Shown piece by piece: positions 1 through 8,203 of a stretch of DNA of 29,926 nucleotides. This stretch comes from Oscillospiraceae bacterium. Its GTDB lineage: Bacteria > Bacillota_A > Clostridia > Oscillospirales > Ruminococcaceae. The position numbers were made by a program, and so were the translations under genes. Location of the stretch: the NCBI GenBank assembly GCA_017829075.1, contig JAGAJA010000068.1, forward strand, positions 1 to 29,926. The letters run 5' to 3'. The notes under the pieces are model-generated. The model ran no database searches. It was not told where the DNA came from and was given only the letters and a program-made list of their open reading frames with translations. Each line of letters begins with the position of its first letter. Within the stretch, counting starts at the first letter, position 1.

Positions 1-24
1 GGTACTTGAGCTTTTTGTCCAAGC

Positions 25-1293
25 CTATAATGCTTTTGGTGTTGCTAAAATGAACTTTCGGAAAAATAGAAATCCAAATTCTCGCGAATTGCCGTTTTCA
101 GTTCTTGACTTTTTATAATATGCGCAGTGTGTCCACACCTGATTTTTTTCCTTCCTTGACATCGTAACCACGCACTCAACGTGCCGCGTAAACGGGAACA
201 TATCAAACGGCTGAATATCCTCCACCCGGTAATCCTTGATCAGAGTTTTTATGTCCCTAGCCAGAGTTGCGGGATTGCAGGAGATATACACAATGCGCTT
301 CGGCTTTATCACCGTCAGCGCCCTCAGGAATTTCCGGTCGGCTCCGGAGCGCGCAGGATCCATTAATACCGTGTCAAAAAAAGTACCGTTTACAGCGCGT
401 TCCCTCAGATATTCTCCGGCGTCGCCGCGATTAAAGGATATGCCGCGGGTGATGCCGTTGAGCTTGCAGTTCTGAACTGCGTCCCGCACCGCCGCCGCGT
501 TGTATTCTATTCCCTGAACGCTCTTCACATGATCGGAGGCAATTATCCCGATAGTTCCTGTACCGCTGTACGCGTCAAGGATATTGTCCTCCTTCGTAAG
601 CTGCGCAGCGTTGATCGCATAGTCGTACAGCCGTTCCGCCTGAATCGGATTTACCTGATAGAACGACTGCGGAGAGATACGGAATTTCTTTCCGCAGATC
701 TCGTCCGTAATATATCCGCTGCCGTACAGCACCTCGCTGTGCTCGCCGAGGGTCAGGAAATCAGGACTGCGATTTACTGAAAAAGTCACCGAGGCAATGT
801 CCGGGAATTTCTTTACCAGCGCGGCGGTGAAATCCCGCTTCTTCGGGAACATAGAGGAAGAACCCACCAGAGTCACGAGAATTTCTCCGGTCTTTCTGCC
901 GATCCGCACCAGAACGTGCTTTAAAAATCCACGGTCTGTGCCGGGATTCCACGGCTGGAGCCTGAACGAGCGCATAAGCTCCCGTATGCCGATAATAATT
1001 TCATCGGCGCGAGGGTGATTTATCATGCAGCGGTCTATGCCGACGATACCGTTTCTTGAGGACTGATATACTCCCGAAATTATCCTGCCGCTCCGGTCGC
1101 TGCGGAATACCGCTTGAACCTTGCAGCGATAGCCGATTGGATTTTCCATCGGAATGATCGGGTTCACCGGGCAGTATTCTCCCAAAAGTCCGGTCACGTC
1201 TTTCTGCTTCCATTCAAGCTGCTGTTCATAGCTCAGATTTGAAAGTTGACAGCCGCTGCACCTTTTTGCAGCGGAGCATTTCATGTTTTCCAT
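25..1293 (-). CDS. rlmD: RlmD/RumA-type 23S rRNA (uracil-5-)-methyltransferase
   Basis: SAM-dependent enzyme predicted to methylate C5 of a uridine in 23S rRNA (TrmA/RlmD family). A [4Fe-4S] cysteine set is visible at C6, C12, C15 and C89. The SAM motif DAYSGTGTIG lies at residues 240-249, DPARSG at 312-317, the catalytic cysteine in ISCNPATLARD is C339, and the family's closing HVE is at 371-373. No N-terminal TRAM domain is present, as in many short Firmicutes forms. The start codon overlaps the stop of the upstream chemoreceptor by one base (TAATG), so translation is probably coupled. After the usual family end near residue 380 there is an unusual tail of about 42 residues. RlmD versus RlmCD specificity cannot be decided from sequence alone. 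Confidence 0.9.
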   Translation of the reverse strand: MENMKCSAAKRCSGCQLSNLSYEQQLEWKQKDVTGLLGEYCPVNPIIPMENPIGYRCKVQAVFRSDRSGRIISGVYQSSRNGIVGIDRCMINHPRADEIIIGIRELMRSFRLQPWNPGTDRGFLKHVLVRIGRKTGEILVTLVGSSSMFPKKRDFTAALVKKFPDIASVTFSVNRSPDFLTLGEHSEVLYGSGYITDEICGKKFRISPQSFYQVNPIQAERLYDYAINAAQLTKEDNILDAYSGTGTIGIIASDHVKSVQGIEYNAAAVRDAVQNCKLNGITRGISFNRGDAGEYLRERAVNGTFFDTVLMDPARSGADRKFLRALTVIKPKRIVYISCNPATLARDIKTLIKDYRVEDIQPFDMFPFTRHVECVVTMSRKEKNQVWTHCAYYKKSRTENGNSREFGFLFFRKFILATPKAL

Positions 1294-3272
1294 TATACCT
1301 TTACTTTCTCCGTCATTTCCTTAAGTCTTGACGCCTGTGAATCAAGCTCCACTGCGGCAGCGGCGCTCTCTTCGGCGTTCGCCGCAGAAGCTGTGACATA
1401 TCGAGAGATCTGACCGGTCTTTTCGGTAATAGACGCCATGTGCAGGGTCTGCTGAGCGGAGGAAGCAGCTATTTCACTGATGATCCTGTCTACCTCAGCG
1501 GTCTGGTCAAGTACGCTGCGCAGGGTTTCCGCTGTATCTCCCGCAAGCTGGTGTCCGTTTTCGATTGCCTGAGCGCTTTCCTGAATAAGCGAAGTGGTCT
1601 TTCCGGAGGCTTCCGCGCTCTTTCCGGCGAGGTTGCGTACCTCCTCTGCCACGACTGCGAAGCCCTTTCCGGCATCTCCCGCTCTTGCCGCTTCAATAGA
1701 AGCGTTCAGCGCAAGAATATTGGTCTGGAATGCGATATCCTCAATGGTCTTGTTGATTTCTTGGATCTTTTCAGAAGTGCTGCGTATCTCCTCCATTGCG
1801 TCAAGAAGCTCCTGCATCTGGGAGTTTCCACTTTCTGCGGAGCGTGAGGTGCTTGCAGATACCTCCTTTGCGCTTTCAGTAAGCTGAACATTTTTGGAGA
1901 TTATCTCGTCCGCGCCTGCGACTGCGCCGGAGATATCATCGACAAGCGCGGTCTGGAGGGACGCGCCCTCTGCAAGGCTGTTTGCCCCCTGAGAAACATT
2001 CTCTGCGCCGCTGAACACCGAACCTGCTGCGTCTGAGATCGCGCTGAAAATGCTGCCAAGCTTGGTCTGTATCTCGTTCAATGAATTCTTTATCGGCGCA
2101 AAGTCCCCGGCATAGTCGAGGGTGACGCTTCTGCGGAAATCTCCCTGAGCCATTTCACCAAGATGCTGGGAAATATCCTCGACATAGGCTTTCATCGCGC
2201 CGTTTGTCTGTTCGATAATACGGCAGACCGCTCCTATCTCATCGTCTGCGTTATAGCTGAACGAAACAGAAAGATCACCTCTTGTCATTTTCTCCGCCGC
2301 AGAAGATACCGCTGCAAGCGGTCTGAAGCAGCCCTTTACAATAAAAGCACAGATTACGCTTGCGGCTGCGATTATTACCGGAATGAGAACGCCGAAAACA
2401 ATGACGATATTTGTGACATCGCGGTACAGATCGGAGCTGTTCATTGCGAAGTTCAGCGTCCAGCCGGCGGAGGGGATCTCCGCTGAAATAACGAATTTTG
2501 AAATTCCGTCGTAATCCACAAGCGTGCAGGAGTAAACTCCATCGGAGGTCTGTCCGGCGGTCGGATTTGTGTAGGTCGAGGAGTACTGGGTGAAATGCTC
2601 GGCTTCCGTTTCGTCAACGTAGGGCATAAGCTCCTCGCTGCGGTGAATGATGATATTCCCGGAGCTGTCCGTCAGCACCGGATAGCCGTTTTCTGTGAAG
2701 CTAAGCTCCGATGTGATGCTCTGGATCTCTGTAATGAACATATCTGCCGCAACAACGCAGGTGACTTCGCCGTTTCTGCGAATTGCTTTCGCTACCGTAA
2801 TGACGATCTCTCCGGTGGAAACGTCGATATACGGCGCGGTAATAATCGGCTGGTCGGCTGCCGCAGCGTCCAGATACCACTGGCGCTCATAAATTATGTA
2901 GTCCGCATCGGGAACCCAGCCGTCAGAGAAAGAGGAATAGTTGTCCGGACAGCCGATGTATATTGCGTACATCTCCGGCATACGGTTGATCGAGTCCGCA
3001 AGGTAGGTGTACATTCCGTCACGGTTGTCAGTGTCCAGCTTCTGATAGAATATCTCATCTGCGATATCGGATACGCGCTGGGATTCCTTTTGCAGCCATG
3101 CGTCGATCTGGTGAGAGAAGTCCTTAACGGTGGCTCCTGCCGTTTCAGTGATGTGACCGCTTGAGGTGTTTGCCATGAAGATGCAGCCTACCGCAGCGGT
3201 GAAAATAAGTGTAACGGAGAGAAGTATGACTGTTGTAACTGTGATTTTGGCTTTTAAAGAGAGCTTTTTCAT
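1293..3272 (-). CDS. Methyl-accepting chemotaxis protein with dCache sensor
   Basis: Transmembrane chemoreceptor of 659 residues. TM1 is at about residues 11-33, an extracellular double-Cache domain at about 35-280, TM2 at about 286-312, HAMP at about 312-365 with a second HAMP-like stretch to about 420, and the cytoplasmic signalling hairpin has its tip at about 513-550 ([20 protein letters not shown]). In the distal Cache module Y125, R130, W132, Y133 and D177 reproduce the spacing of the amino-acid-binding motif known for dCache_1AA receptors (Y..R.WY...D). The likely ligand is therefore an amino acid or related amine; this is inferred from the motif. The RBS AAAGGA and a consensus promoter lie upstream. 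It is co-transcribed with the methyltransferase gene. It implies a motile or chemotactic cell, though no other che genes are in the window. Confidence 0.95.
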   Translation of the reverse strand: MKKLSLKAKITVTTVILLSVTLIFTAAVGCIFMANTSSGHITETAGATVKDFSHQIDAWLQKESQRVSDIADEIFYQKLDTDNRDGMYTYLADSINRMPEMYAIYIGCPDNYSSFSDGWVPDADYIIYERQWYLDAAAADQPIITAPYIDVSTGEIVITVAKAIRRNGEVTCVVAADMFITEIQSITSELSFTENGYPVLTDSSGNIIIHRSEELMPYVDETEAEHFTQYSSTYTNPTAGQTSDGVYSCTLVDYDGISKFVISAEIPSAGWTLNFAMNSSDLYRDVTNIVIVFGVLIPVIIAAASVICAFIVKGCFRPLAAVSSAAEKMTRGDLSVSFSYNADDEIGAVCRIIEQTNGAMKAYVEDISQHLGEMAQGDFRRSVTLDYAGDFAPIKNSLNEIQTKLGSIFSAISDAAGSVFSGAENVSQGANSLAEGASLQTALVDDISGAVAGADEIISKNVQLTESAKEVSASTSRSAESGNSQMQELLDAMEEIRSTSEKIQEINKTIEDIAFQTNILALNASIEAARAGDAGKGFAVVAEEVRNLAGKSAEASGKTTSLIQESAQAIENGHQLAGDTAETLRSVLDQTAEVDRIISEIAASSAQQTLHMASITEKTGQISRYVTASAANAEESAAAAVELDSQASRLKEMTEKVKV

Positions 3273-3315
3273 AACTGAGAAATTCCTTTCAGGGGGAACA
3301 GATTATAGTATTTTA

Positions 3316-3344
3316 ATTATATCATGTTCATTCGCCTTTGTAAA
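3316..3344 (-). promoter_or_regulatory. Sigma-A-type promoter of the chemoreceptor gene
   Basis: On the minus strand, -35 TTTACA (3339-3344) and -10 TATAAT (3316-3321) are separated by 17 bp, about 45 bp upstream of the chemoreceptor start. No sigma-28-like (TAAA...GCCGATAA) flagellar promoter was seen, so expression looks vegetative. Confidence 0.75.
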
Positions 3345-3390
3345 TAGAATATAGTCAAAAAAGGGCGATTTCTCACAAAATACTTACAGA

Positions 3391-3420
3391 AAGCCCCCGC
3401 TTTTATTCCTAAGCGGGGGC
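3391..3420 (-). terminator. Terminator-like hairpin after the XRE gene
   Basis: A 10-bp perfect stem, GCCCCCGCTT/AAGCGGGGGC, with an 8-nt loop lies just beyond the XRE gene stop and upstream of the chemoreceptor promoter. On the minus strand it is followed by a short, interrupted T-rich stretch (TTTCTG...). It separates the two leftward units. Confidence 0.75.
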
Positions 3421-3457
3421 TGAATATTCTGTCTGGTAGTATGGAGAGCCGAATCCC

Positions 3458-3703
3458 TTAGTCGATCTTAAGCAGATCCTCCACCTTTACTGAGAAAACC
3501 TTAGCAAGTGAAATGATCTCAATATCGGTAACAAACCGCTGACCTGATTCAATACGCTGAACAGCGTTCTTGTCGATGTCGAGATTGATCACCTGAAGTC
3601 TGTCTGCAAGCTCTCTCTGCGAGATTTTCAGCGCTTTGCGCAGCTTTGCAACATTAATTCCGCAGATATTATTTCTGCCGTCTTTAGTACGGTTGCTGAA
3701 CAT
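3458..3703 (-). CDS. Small XRE-family helix-turn-helix regulator
   Basis: An 81-residue protein that is almost entirely an HTH_3/XRE domain: LRKALKISQRELADRLQ (about residues 21-37) forms the first two helices, and DKNAVQRIESGQRFVTD the recognition region. There is no sensor or effector domain. RBS AAAGGAG is upstream of the ATG. The gene stands alone, with a strong hairpin behind it and a 516-bp AT-rich gap before the divergent permease gene. Autoregulation or control of that gap is plausible but not shown. The target is unknown. Confidence 0.85.
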   Translation of the reverse strand: MFSNRTKDGRNNICGINVAKLRKALKISQRELADRLQVINLDIDKNAVQRIESGQRFVTDIEIISLAKVFSVKVEDLLKID

Positions 3704-4219
3704 GAGGAAACTCCTTTGTCATAAAAATAAGTTATGTGAAATTGTCGAATGTAAAAAAGCATTACACCTAATATTATTTTACAATATGTCCGGGGTATTA
3801 GTGACATTTAACAGAAATCAAATGCACAAATTTTCACAAGCAATTACAATATCTGTAAAAAATGTGATAATTGACGTGAATTGGTGTTCATCAACGGAAG
3901 AAAATGACCTTTAATTAATTTCAAATTGTTGATAATATACAATGATAGCGATATAAATTCGTTAATTATTATATATTATTCTCGCTTAGTAAGGGCAATT
4001 CTTTCCTCTGATAATTATATTATATCCAAGCAATTGTGAAAAATGCCTAAAGAAAACATCTTTTTTTCGGCAGTACTTTATATAATGGTTGACATAAGGG
4101 CAATAATATGGTAAAATAAAATATCATTAGCAATGAATATCCGTACAGGATCAATTGATATAAAACGATAAATTGCAGTCTGACTGTTCCGATAGCTTTT
4201 CCTGAAAAGGAGGTTTATT
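3704..4219. other. AT-rich intergenic region between divergent XRE and permease genes
   Basis: This 516-bp stretch has no convincing gene. It is strongly AT-rich compared with its neighbours. It contains the permease promoter near its right end and several short AT palindromes. Small frames here lack ribosome binding sites and recognisable similarity. No tRNA or clear structured RNA was seen. Confidence 0.6.
4089..4117 (+). promoter_or_regulatory. Promoter of the AI-2E-family permease gene
   Basis: A perfect -35 TTGACA (4089-4094), a 17-bp spacer and -10 TAAAAT (4112-4117). It is about 100 bp upstream of the TTG start, giving a leader of roughly 95 nt with no obvious structure. Confidence 0.8.
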
Positions 4220-5614
4220 TTGAAGGTAAATTGGAATAAAAAATACACTACGATCGCTGTGTATTCCCTGATAGTGATTGCAGTAGCGGTTCTTTTTGTG
4301 GTGTTTGTATTCAAATTCGATTCTTTCGCAAAGGGCTTTTCATGGATAGGGGATGTTGCCGCTCCGCTTATCTGTGGTATTGTGATCGCGTATATCGTAA
4401 ATCCGCTCATGATGTGGATTGAGCGCACTTTTTTCAAAAAACTGACGAACGATCCGCCTCCAGAAAAGGGCATCGTCTTGAAGAAGCTGTCGGACTCAAA
4501 GGTAGGCTCCAGCTCTGTTGTAAAATCTCTTGAGAAACATTCCGCAAGTATGGAAAAGAAGCAGCGCCGCCGCAGGTTAGCGGCAAGGGCGCTTTCGGTG
4601 TCCATAGCGTATATTCTGGTTATAGCGATCATTGCGGGTATCTGTGTTGCAATAGTCCCCAGCGTTGCGACAAGCGTTGTTGACCTCGCGGATCAGATGC
4701 CGGGCTATATCAATAAGCTGGACGCATTTCTTCAGGAGTTTTTCGCTAACAATCCCCAGATAGCTGGTCTTATTTCTGACGGCTTCACGGAAATAGATTC
4801 AATTTTACAGAAGATCTCAGACATGATGGAGCCTATGGCGGGGGACATCATCGGCAGCGTATCTAACGGAGTGCTGAAATTTGCCGCCGGACTGCTGACC
4901 GGACTTAAAAATGTTGTGATCGGTATGATCATCGGAATTTATCTGCTGTTCAACAAGGAACGTATGCTGGCGCAGTTAAAGAAGATTCTGTTTGCATTCT
5001 TTAAGAACAGCATATGCCAGAGGATATTTTATGTCGCCGGTAAGAGCAACGCGATTTTCAAGAATTATGTCGTTTCAAATCTGCTGGATTCTCTGATCGT
5101 TTTTGCCGCAATGTCTATCGGCATGGTGGCAATGGGAATGCCCTATCCACTCCTGCTGGCAGTGGTCTGCGGAGTTACCAATCTTATCCCGTTTTTCGGC
5201 CCGTTCATCGGAGCTATACCCTGCGGACTTATCATACTTCTGGTGGATCCGGTGAAGGTTATCTGGTTCGGTCTGTTTGTGCTGATTCTTCAGCAGATAG
5301 ACGGAAATGTCATCAAGCCGCATCTGTTTGGAGAATCAATGGGACTTCCGGCGGTATGGGTGCTTGTTTCGATCACGATAGGCGGCGGTTTGTTCGGAAT
5401 ACTCGGAATGCTGCTTGGAGTGCCGGTTTTTGCGGTCATTTATCTTCTGTTTGCGGAGTTCGTTTCCGCAAAGCTCAAAAAGAAGAAGATGCCGGACAAG
5501 ACCGGGGATTATTCGGGAGATACCTCTTTGTTCCTTGACGGATACGAAACGGACGATTTCCCGGAGGAAGCTTCCTCGCAGCCAGCGCCGGAAAAGAATT
5601 CCGGCAAGGAATGA
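4220..5614 (+). CDS. AI-2E family (DUF20/PerM-like) membrane permease
   Basis: A 464-residue polytopic membrane protein. TM segments are visible at about residues 9-31, 37-62 and 134-160, then clustered from about 215 to 430. The family signatures NLIPFFGPFIG and QQIDGNVIKP.LFG are both present in the C-terminal half. Family members export or import AI-2, act as Na+/H+ antiporters, or are uncharacterised, so the substrate is unknown. The start is TTG at 4220, chosen because an AAGGAGG site at 4207-4213 sits 6 bp upstream and no ATG fits. A charged, basic insert (about 75-130) follows TM2, and an acidic Pro/Ser tail closes the protein. The gene is monocistronic and ends at a terminator that has been split by a repeat element. 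Confidence 0.88.
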   Translation: MKVNWNKKYTTIAVYSLIVIAVAVLFVVFVFKFDSFAKGFSWIGDVAAPLICGIVIAYIVNPLMMWIERTFFKKLTNDPPPEKGIVLKKLSDSKVGSSSVVKSLEKHSASMEKKQRRRRLAARALSVSIAYILVIAIIAGICVAIVPSVATSVVDLADQMPGYINKLDAFLQEFFANNPQIAGLISDGFTEIDSILQKISDMMEPMAGDIIGSVSNGVLKFAAGLLTGLKNVVIGMIIGIYLLFNKERMLAQLKKILFAFFKNSICQRIFYVAGKSNAIFKNYVVSNLLDSLIVFAAMSIGMVAMGMPYPLLLAVVCGVTNLIPFFGPFIGAIPCGLIILLVDPVKVIWFGLFVLILQQIDGNVIKPHLFGESMGLPAVWVLVSITIGGGLFGILGMLLGVPVFAVIYLLFAEFVSAKLKKKKMPDKTGDYSGDTSLFLDGYETDDFPEEASSQPAPEKNSGKE

Positions 5615-5644
5615 ATGGCTTAGAAAGCGTTGATTCTCAAAACG

Positions 5645-5666
5645 GCGCGGATCGTTGGTTCCGCGC
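5645..5666 (+). repeat. Gene-proximal copy of the duplicated terminator hairpin (locus 1)
   Basis: Stem GCGCGGA/TCCGCGC around a short loop, 30 bp after the permease stop. The same hairpin with one loop change recurs at 5859-5880. This copy has no T-tract, so it is unlikely to terminate by itself. The two copies bracket the structured element and look like a target duplication. Confidence 0.75.
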
Positions 5667-5667
5667 T

Positions 5668-5857
5668 CAGACCGTCGAAAAAGTCCCTAAAGGGACTTTC
5701 TCGCCGAACATCCGCCCTGCGCGCGTAAGGCATAAGGCGTAAGCCGTTGCCAGTACACTTGTGCGGATAGAAGTGTTTTTTGCCCCGGCAGAGCTGGGGC
5801 AAAAAACGGATTTCAAAAGCCCGCTTCGCGGGCAAAACTGATTTTTTCGACAAGCTG
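5668..5857 (+). repeat. Structured repeat element, copy 1 (190 bp)
   Basis: Ends are inverted: CAGnnnGTCGAAAAA on the left and TTTTTCGACnnnCTG on the right. Inside, in order, are a palindrome AAAGTCCC/GGGACTTT (5681-5699), ATCCGC pairing with GCGGAT across a variable centre (about 5709-5768), TTTTTTGCCCC/GGGGCAAAAAA (about 5776-5807) and GCCCGCTTCGCGGGC (about 5819-5833). The second copy at 25186-25374 has the same ends, helices and order but a different centre. In both cases the element has the same orientation relative to the upstream gene. No plausible protein is encoded. It could be a small mobile element, a structured 3'-UTR RNA, or both. Confidence 0.8.
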
Positions 5858-5858
5858 G

Positions 5859-5890
5859 GCGCGGATCTTTGGTTCCGCGCTGTTTTTCTT
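5859..5890 (+). terminator. Distal terminator hairpin with T-tract (permease gene)
   Basis: Stem GCGCGGA (5859-5865)/TCCGCGC (5874-5880) followed by TGTTTTTCTT. This is the functional Rho-independent terminator of the permease transcript, separated from the gene by the repeat element. Confidence 0.85.
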
Positions 5891-5911
5891 TAAAATTATT
5901 TTATACAGGTA

Positions 5912-5940
5912 TTGAAGTTTTGCGGTTGATATGATATAAT
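5912..5940 (+). promoter_or_regulatory. Promoter of the FapA-like gene
   Basis: -35 TTGAAG (5912-5917), 17-bp spacer, -10 TATAAT (5935-5940). It lies immediately after the preceding terminator, about 115 bp before the chosen ATG. Confidence 0.8.
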
Positions 5941-6053
5941 ATATATTAACTAAGAACTTCAGTTCTCAAAAAATGTATATATTTATCAAAAGAGAGTGCG
6001 CTGCGATTTATTGCAGTCTGATCAGGGGAAAATACGGAAACGGTGGTGGAGAT

Positions 6054-7574
6054 ATGGCATTTGATTCCGACTATGCAGAAAAAGTAAACAATGCGCGGGA
6101 GGATTACCGCAGAAACGATAGTGAGATGCGTATGAATGCCGACGGAGCGCAGCAGGAAACAAAAAAACAGGATAAGTCCGGCCCCGAAATAAAAAAAGAA
6201 GCGGTCGATGGTTCGGTTGAGATATCGTTTGATCCGGAGGGCATGACGGCAAATATGATCCTGCATAGACCCTATAACGGAGGTAAGCCGATCTCCCCGG
6301 CGCTTGTCATGCTGGAACTGTCCAGAAAGGGCATAACCACCGGTATTGACGAGATTGATATTAAAGATATGGTCGAGGGTAAGGTGTACGATATGCCGAT
6401 ATGCGTTGCGCGGGCTATTCCGCCAAAGAACGGCGAAAACGGCGCTATCGCATACCGCTATGAGAAAAAGCGCGTCCCGAAGCCAAAGCATAATGAATTC
6501 GGCATTGCGGATTTCCGTGAGCTTAACCTTATCGTTCCGATAAGAAAGGGAGATATCATTGCGGATATAACTCCCCCTACCCCCGGAGAGCCGGGAATTA
6601 ATATCTTCGGCAGGGCGATAAAGCCTGAGCCGGGTAAAATGCCCAATGTCACTGTCGGCAAGAATACCCTGATAACCGCCGACGGAAAGCACATCGTTTC
6701 CGCTTGCGACGGACATATTATGTACGGCACCGGCTGCTTTAATGTCGAGGACAAGGTGACGGTTAAAGCCGATGTTGACCTGTCTATCGGAAACATTGAT
6801 TTCTTCGGGGACATACATATCAAGGGCAACATCATGGAGGGTTTCACCGTTAAAGCGGGAAAGAACCTCCGTATCGAGGGCACGGCGTTCAGCGCGGATA
6901 TCTCCGCCGGAGGAAATATCGTAATAAACGGAGGCGCGATAAACTCCAACATAAACTGCGGCGGCGACGCTTCTATCGGCTTCTGCGAGAACAGCAAGAT
7001 CACCGCTCAGGGCAGTGTGGAATCCTCGCAGTTCGCGTTCTGTGATATTTTCTGCTACGGCGAGCTTATTGCAAAGGGAAAAACCGGCGTCATTGCCGGA
7101 GGAAAAGTCACCTGCATGAAGAATATCACCGCCGGGATCATCGGCTCTGAAAAATACACCGCCACTGAAATAAATATCGGCGACGGCTCTGTTATCTGCG
7201 CAAGAAAGCGCGAAGCGGAGGCGGAGCTTAGCGTAGTGAACAACATCTATGAGCAGTCGATGAAGAATGTGAACTTCCTGAAGCTCCGGAAAAACCGGCA
7301 GGGCGGCAGGCTCACCGATGTACAGGCGAAGCAGATGAAAACGGAAACCCAGAACAAGGTGTTCTACTCCGTCCGGAGAAAGGAACTTGAGGAGCAGATC
7401 GCCCAGCTTGAGGCGGATCTTCAGCATCGTGACGATCTGTGCGCAATCGTGAACGGAACGATTTATCCGGGCAGCAAGTTCTGCATTAATTACCTGTCGC
7501 TGGACGTGACAGAGGTGAACACTCATTCAAAGGTATGTATTATTGACGACACCGTTCAGGTGGTTCCGCTATAA
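6054..7574 (+). CDS. FapA/DUF342 family protein
   Basis: A 506-residue protein of the DUF342 (FapA) family. The N-terminal region of about 35-140 is the family-specific alpha/beta part. Residues of about 190-390 form a regular run of short Gly/Ile/Val repeats (such as GNIDFFGDIHIKGNIMEGFTVKAG), typical of the right-handed beta-helix in this family. A coiled-coil region follows (about 395-460), then a small beta domain. The start at 6054 is preferred over an upstream in-frame ATG at 5973 because GGTGGAG precedes it and the extra 27 residues look unlike the family. FapA-like proteins are associated with polar assembly or signalling, but the biochemical role is unsettled. There is no signal peptide, so it is cytoplasmic. 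Confidence 0.88.
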   Translation: MAFDSDYAEKVNNAREDYRRNDSEMRMNADGAQQETKKQDKSGPEIKKEAVDGSVEISFDPEGMTANMILHRPYNGGKPISPALVMLELSRKGITTGIDEIDIKDMVEGKVYDMPICVARAIPPKNGENGAIAYRYEKKRVPKPKHNEFGIADFRELNLIVPIRKGDIIADITPPTPGEPGINIFGRAIKPEPGKMPNVTVGKNTLITADGKHIVSACDGHIMYGTGCFNVEDKVTVKADVDLSIGNIDFFGDIHIKGNIMEGFTVKAGKNLRIEGTAFSADISAGGNIVINGGAINSNINCGGDASIGFCENSKITAQGSVESSQFAFCDIFCYGELIAKGKTGVIAGGKVTCMKNITAGIIGSEKYTATEINIGDGSVICARKREAEAELSVVNNIYEQSMKNVNFLKLRKNRQGGRLTDVQAKQMKTETQNKVFYSVRRKELEEQIAQLEADLQHRDDLCAIVNGTIYPGSKFCINYLSLDVTEVNTHSKVCIIDDTVQVVPL

Positions 7575-7622
7575 ATTTTGATCCGCTCCGCACTGCGTGG
7601 GCGGATTAAAACGGAAGCGGAA

Positions 7623-7636
7623 TGTAAACGATTTTA
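7623..7636 (+). promoter_or_regulatory. Imperfect cre-like box before the HD/GH2 pair
   Basis: TGTAAACGATTTTA matches the CcpA consensus TGWAARCGYTWNCW at 12 of 14 positions and lies 16 bp before the HD gene start. It could repress the HD-GH2 unit. No good promoter is visible in the 77-bp gap from the FapA gene, so the pair may be read from upstream. A weak inverted repeat (ATCCGC...GCGGAT) at about 7580-7609 has no T-tract. Confidence 0.4.
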
Positions 7637-7651
7637 CGGAGCATATGCAAT

Positions 7652-8203
7652 ATGACTGACAAGAGCCTGATACGCACTTACAGCGGTATTTTTTTCTCGC
7701 CGCTGAAGCCCTCTCCGGAGGATATCTGCCCGGAGGACATAGCCCACGCGCTGTCGTTTATGTGCAGGGCAAACGGGCATTTCCGCTGCTTCTATTCTGT
7801 GGGGCAGCATTGCCTTGCCTGCGAAGCGGAGGCTCATGCGGCGGGACTGACCCGGGAAACAAGGCTCGCCTGCCTGCTTCATGACGCGAGCGAAGCCTAT
7901 ATCTCTGACATAACCCGACCTGTGAAGTTGGGACTTCCGGAATACCGGGTCATCGAGAAACGGCTTCAGGATACGATCTATCGGCGATTCGGGATAAACC
8001 CGGAGAATGAGGAAATAATGCGGGAGGTGTCGCGGATAGACGATACCATGCTGTATTATGAGTTCCTGGAGCTTGGAGGGCACGCGCTTTTTGATGAAGC
8101 CCCGCCGAAGCTGACCGCGCCGGAGTTCGTGTGTGTTCCGTTTGAAGAAACCGAACGGCAGTTCATGACTGTGTTACATAATCTATTTACGGAGGAAGTA
8201 TAA
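7652..8203 (+). CDS. HD-domain phosphohydrolase (YfbR-like)
   Basis: A 183-residue HD-superfamily metal-dependent phosphohydrolase. Candidate metal ligands are H53 (GQHCL), H77-D78 (LLHDASEAY) and D131 (SRIDDTML), with E81 in the position used by YfbR-type 5'-deoxynucleotidases. The likely substrate is a nucleotide or deoxynucleoside monophosphate, but this is inferred from the motif pattern only. Its TAA stop overlaps the ATG of the GH2 gene by one base, so the two are co-translated. The functional link between them is not obvious. The RBS (CGGAG) is weak, and an in-frame-independent ATG at 7643 nearby makes the start slightly uncertain. Confidence 0.82.
   Translation: MTDKSLIRTYSGIFFSPLKPSPEDICPEDIAHALSFMCRANGHFRCFYSVGQHCLACEAEAHAAGLTRETRLACLLHDASEAYISDITRPVKLGLPEYRVIEKRLQDTIYRRFGINPENEEIMREVSRIDDTMLYYEFLELGGHALFDEAPPKLTAPEFVCVPFEETERQFMTVLHNLFTEEV

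Noticed and set aside
5946..7526. Minus-strand open frame (526 codons) opposite the FapA-like gene
   Set aside because: The sense strand encodes a regular beta-helix family protein; the antisense product has no family features.
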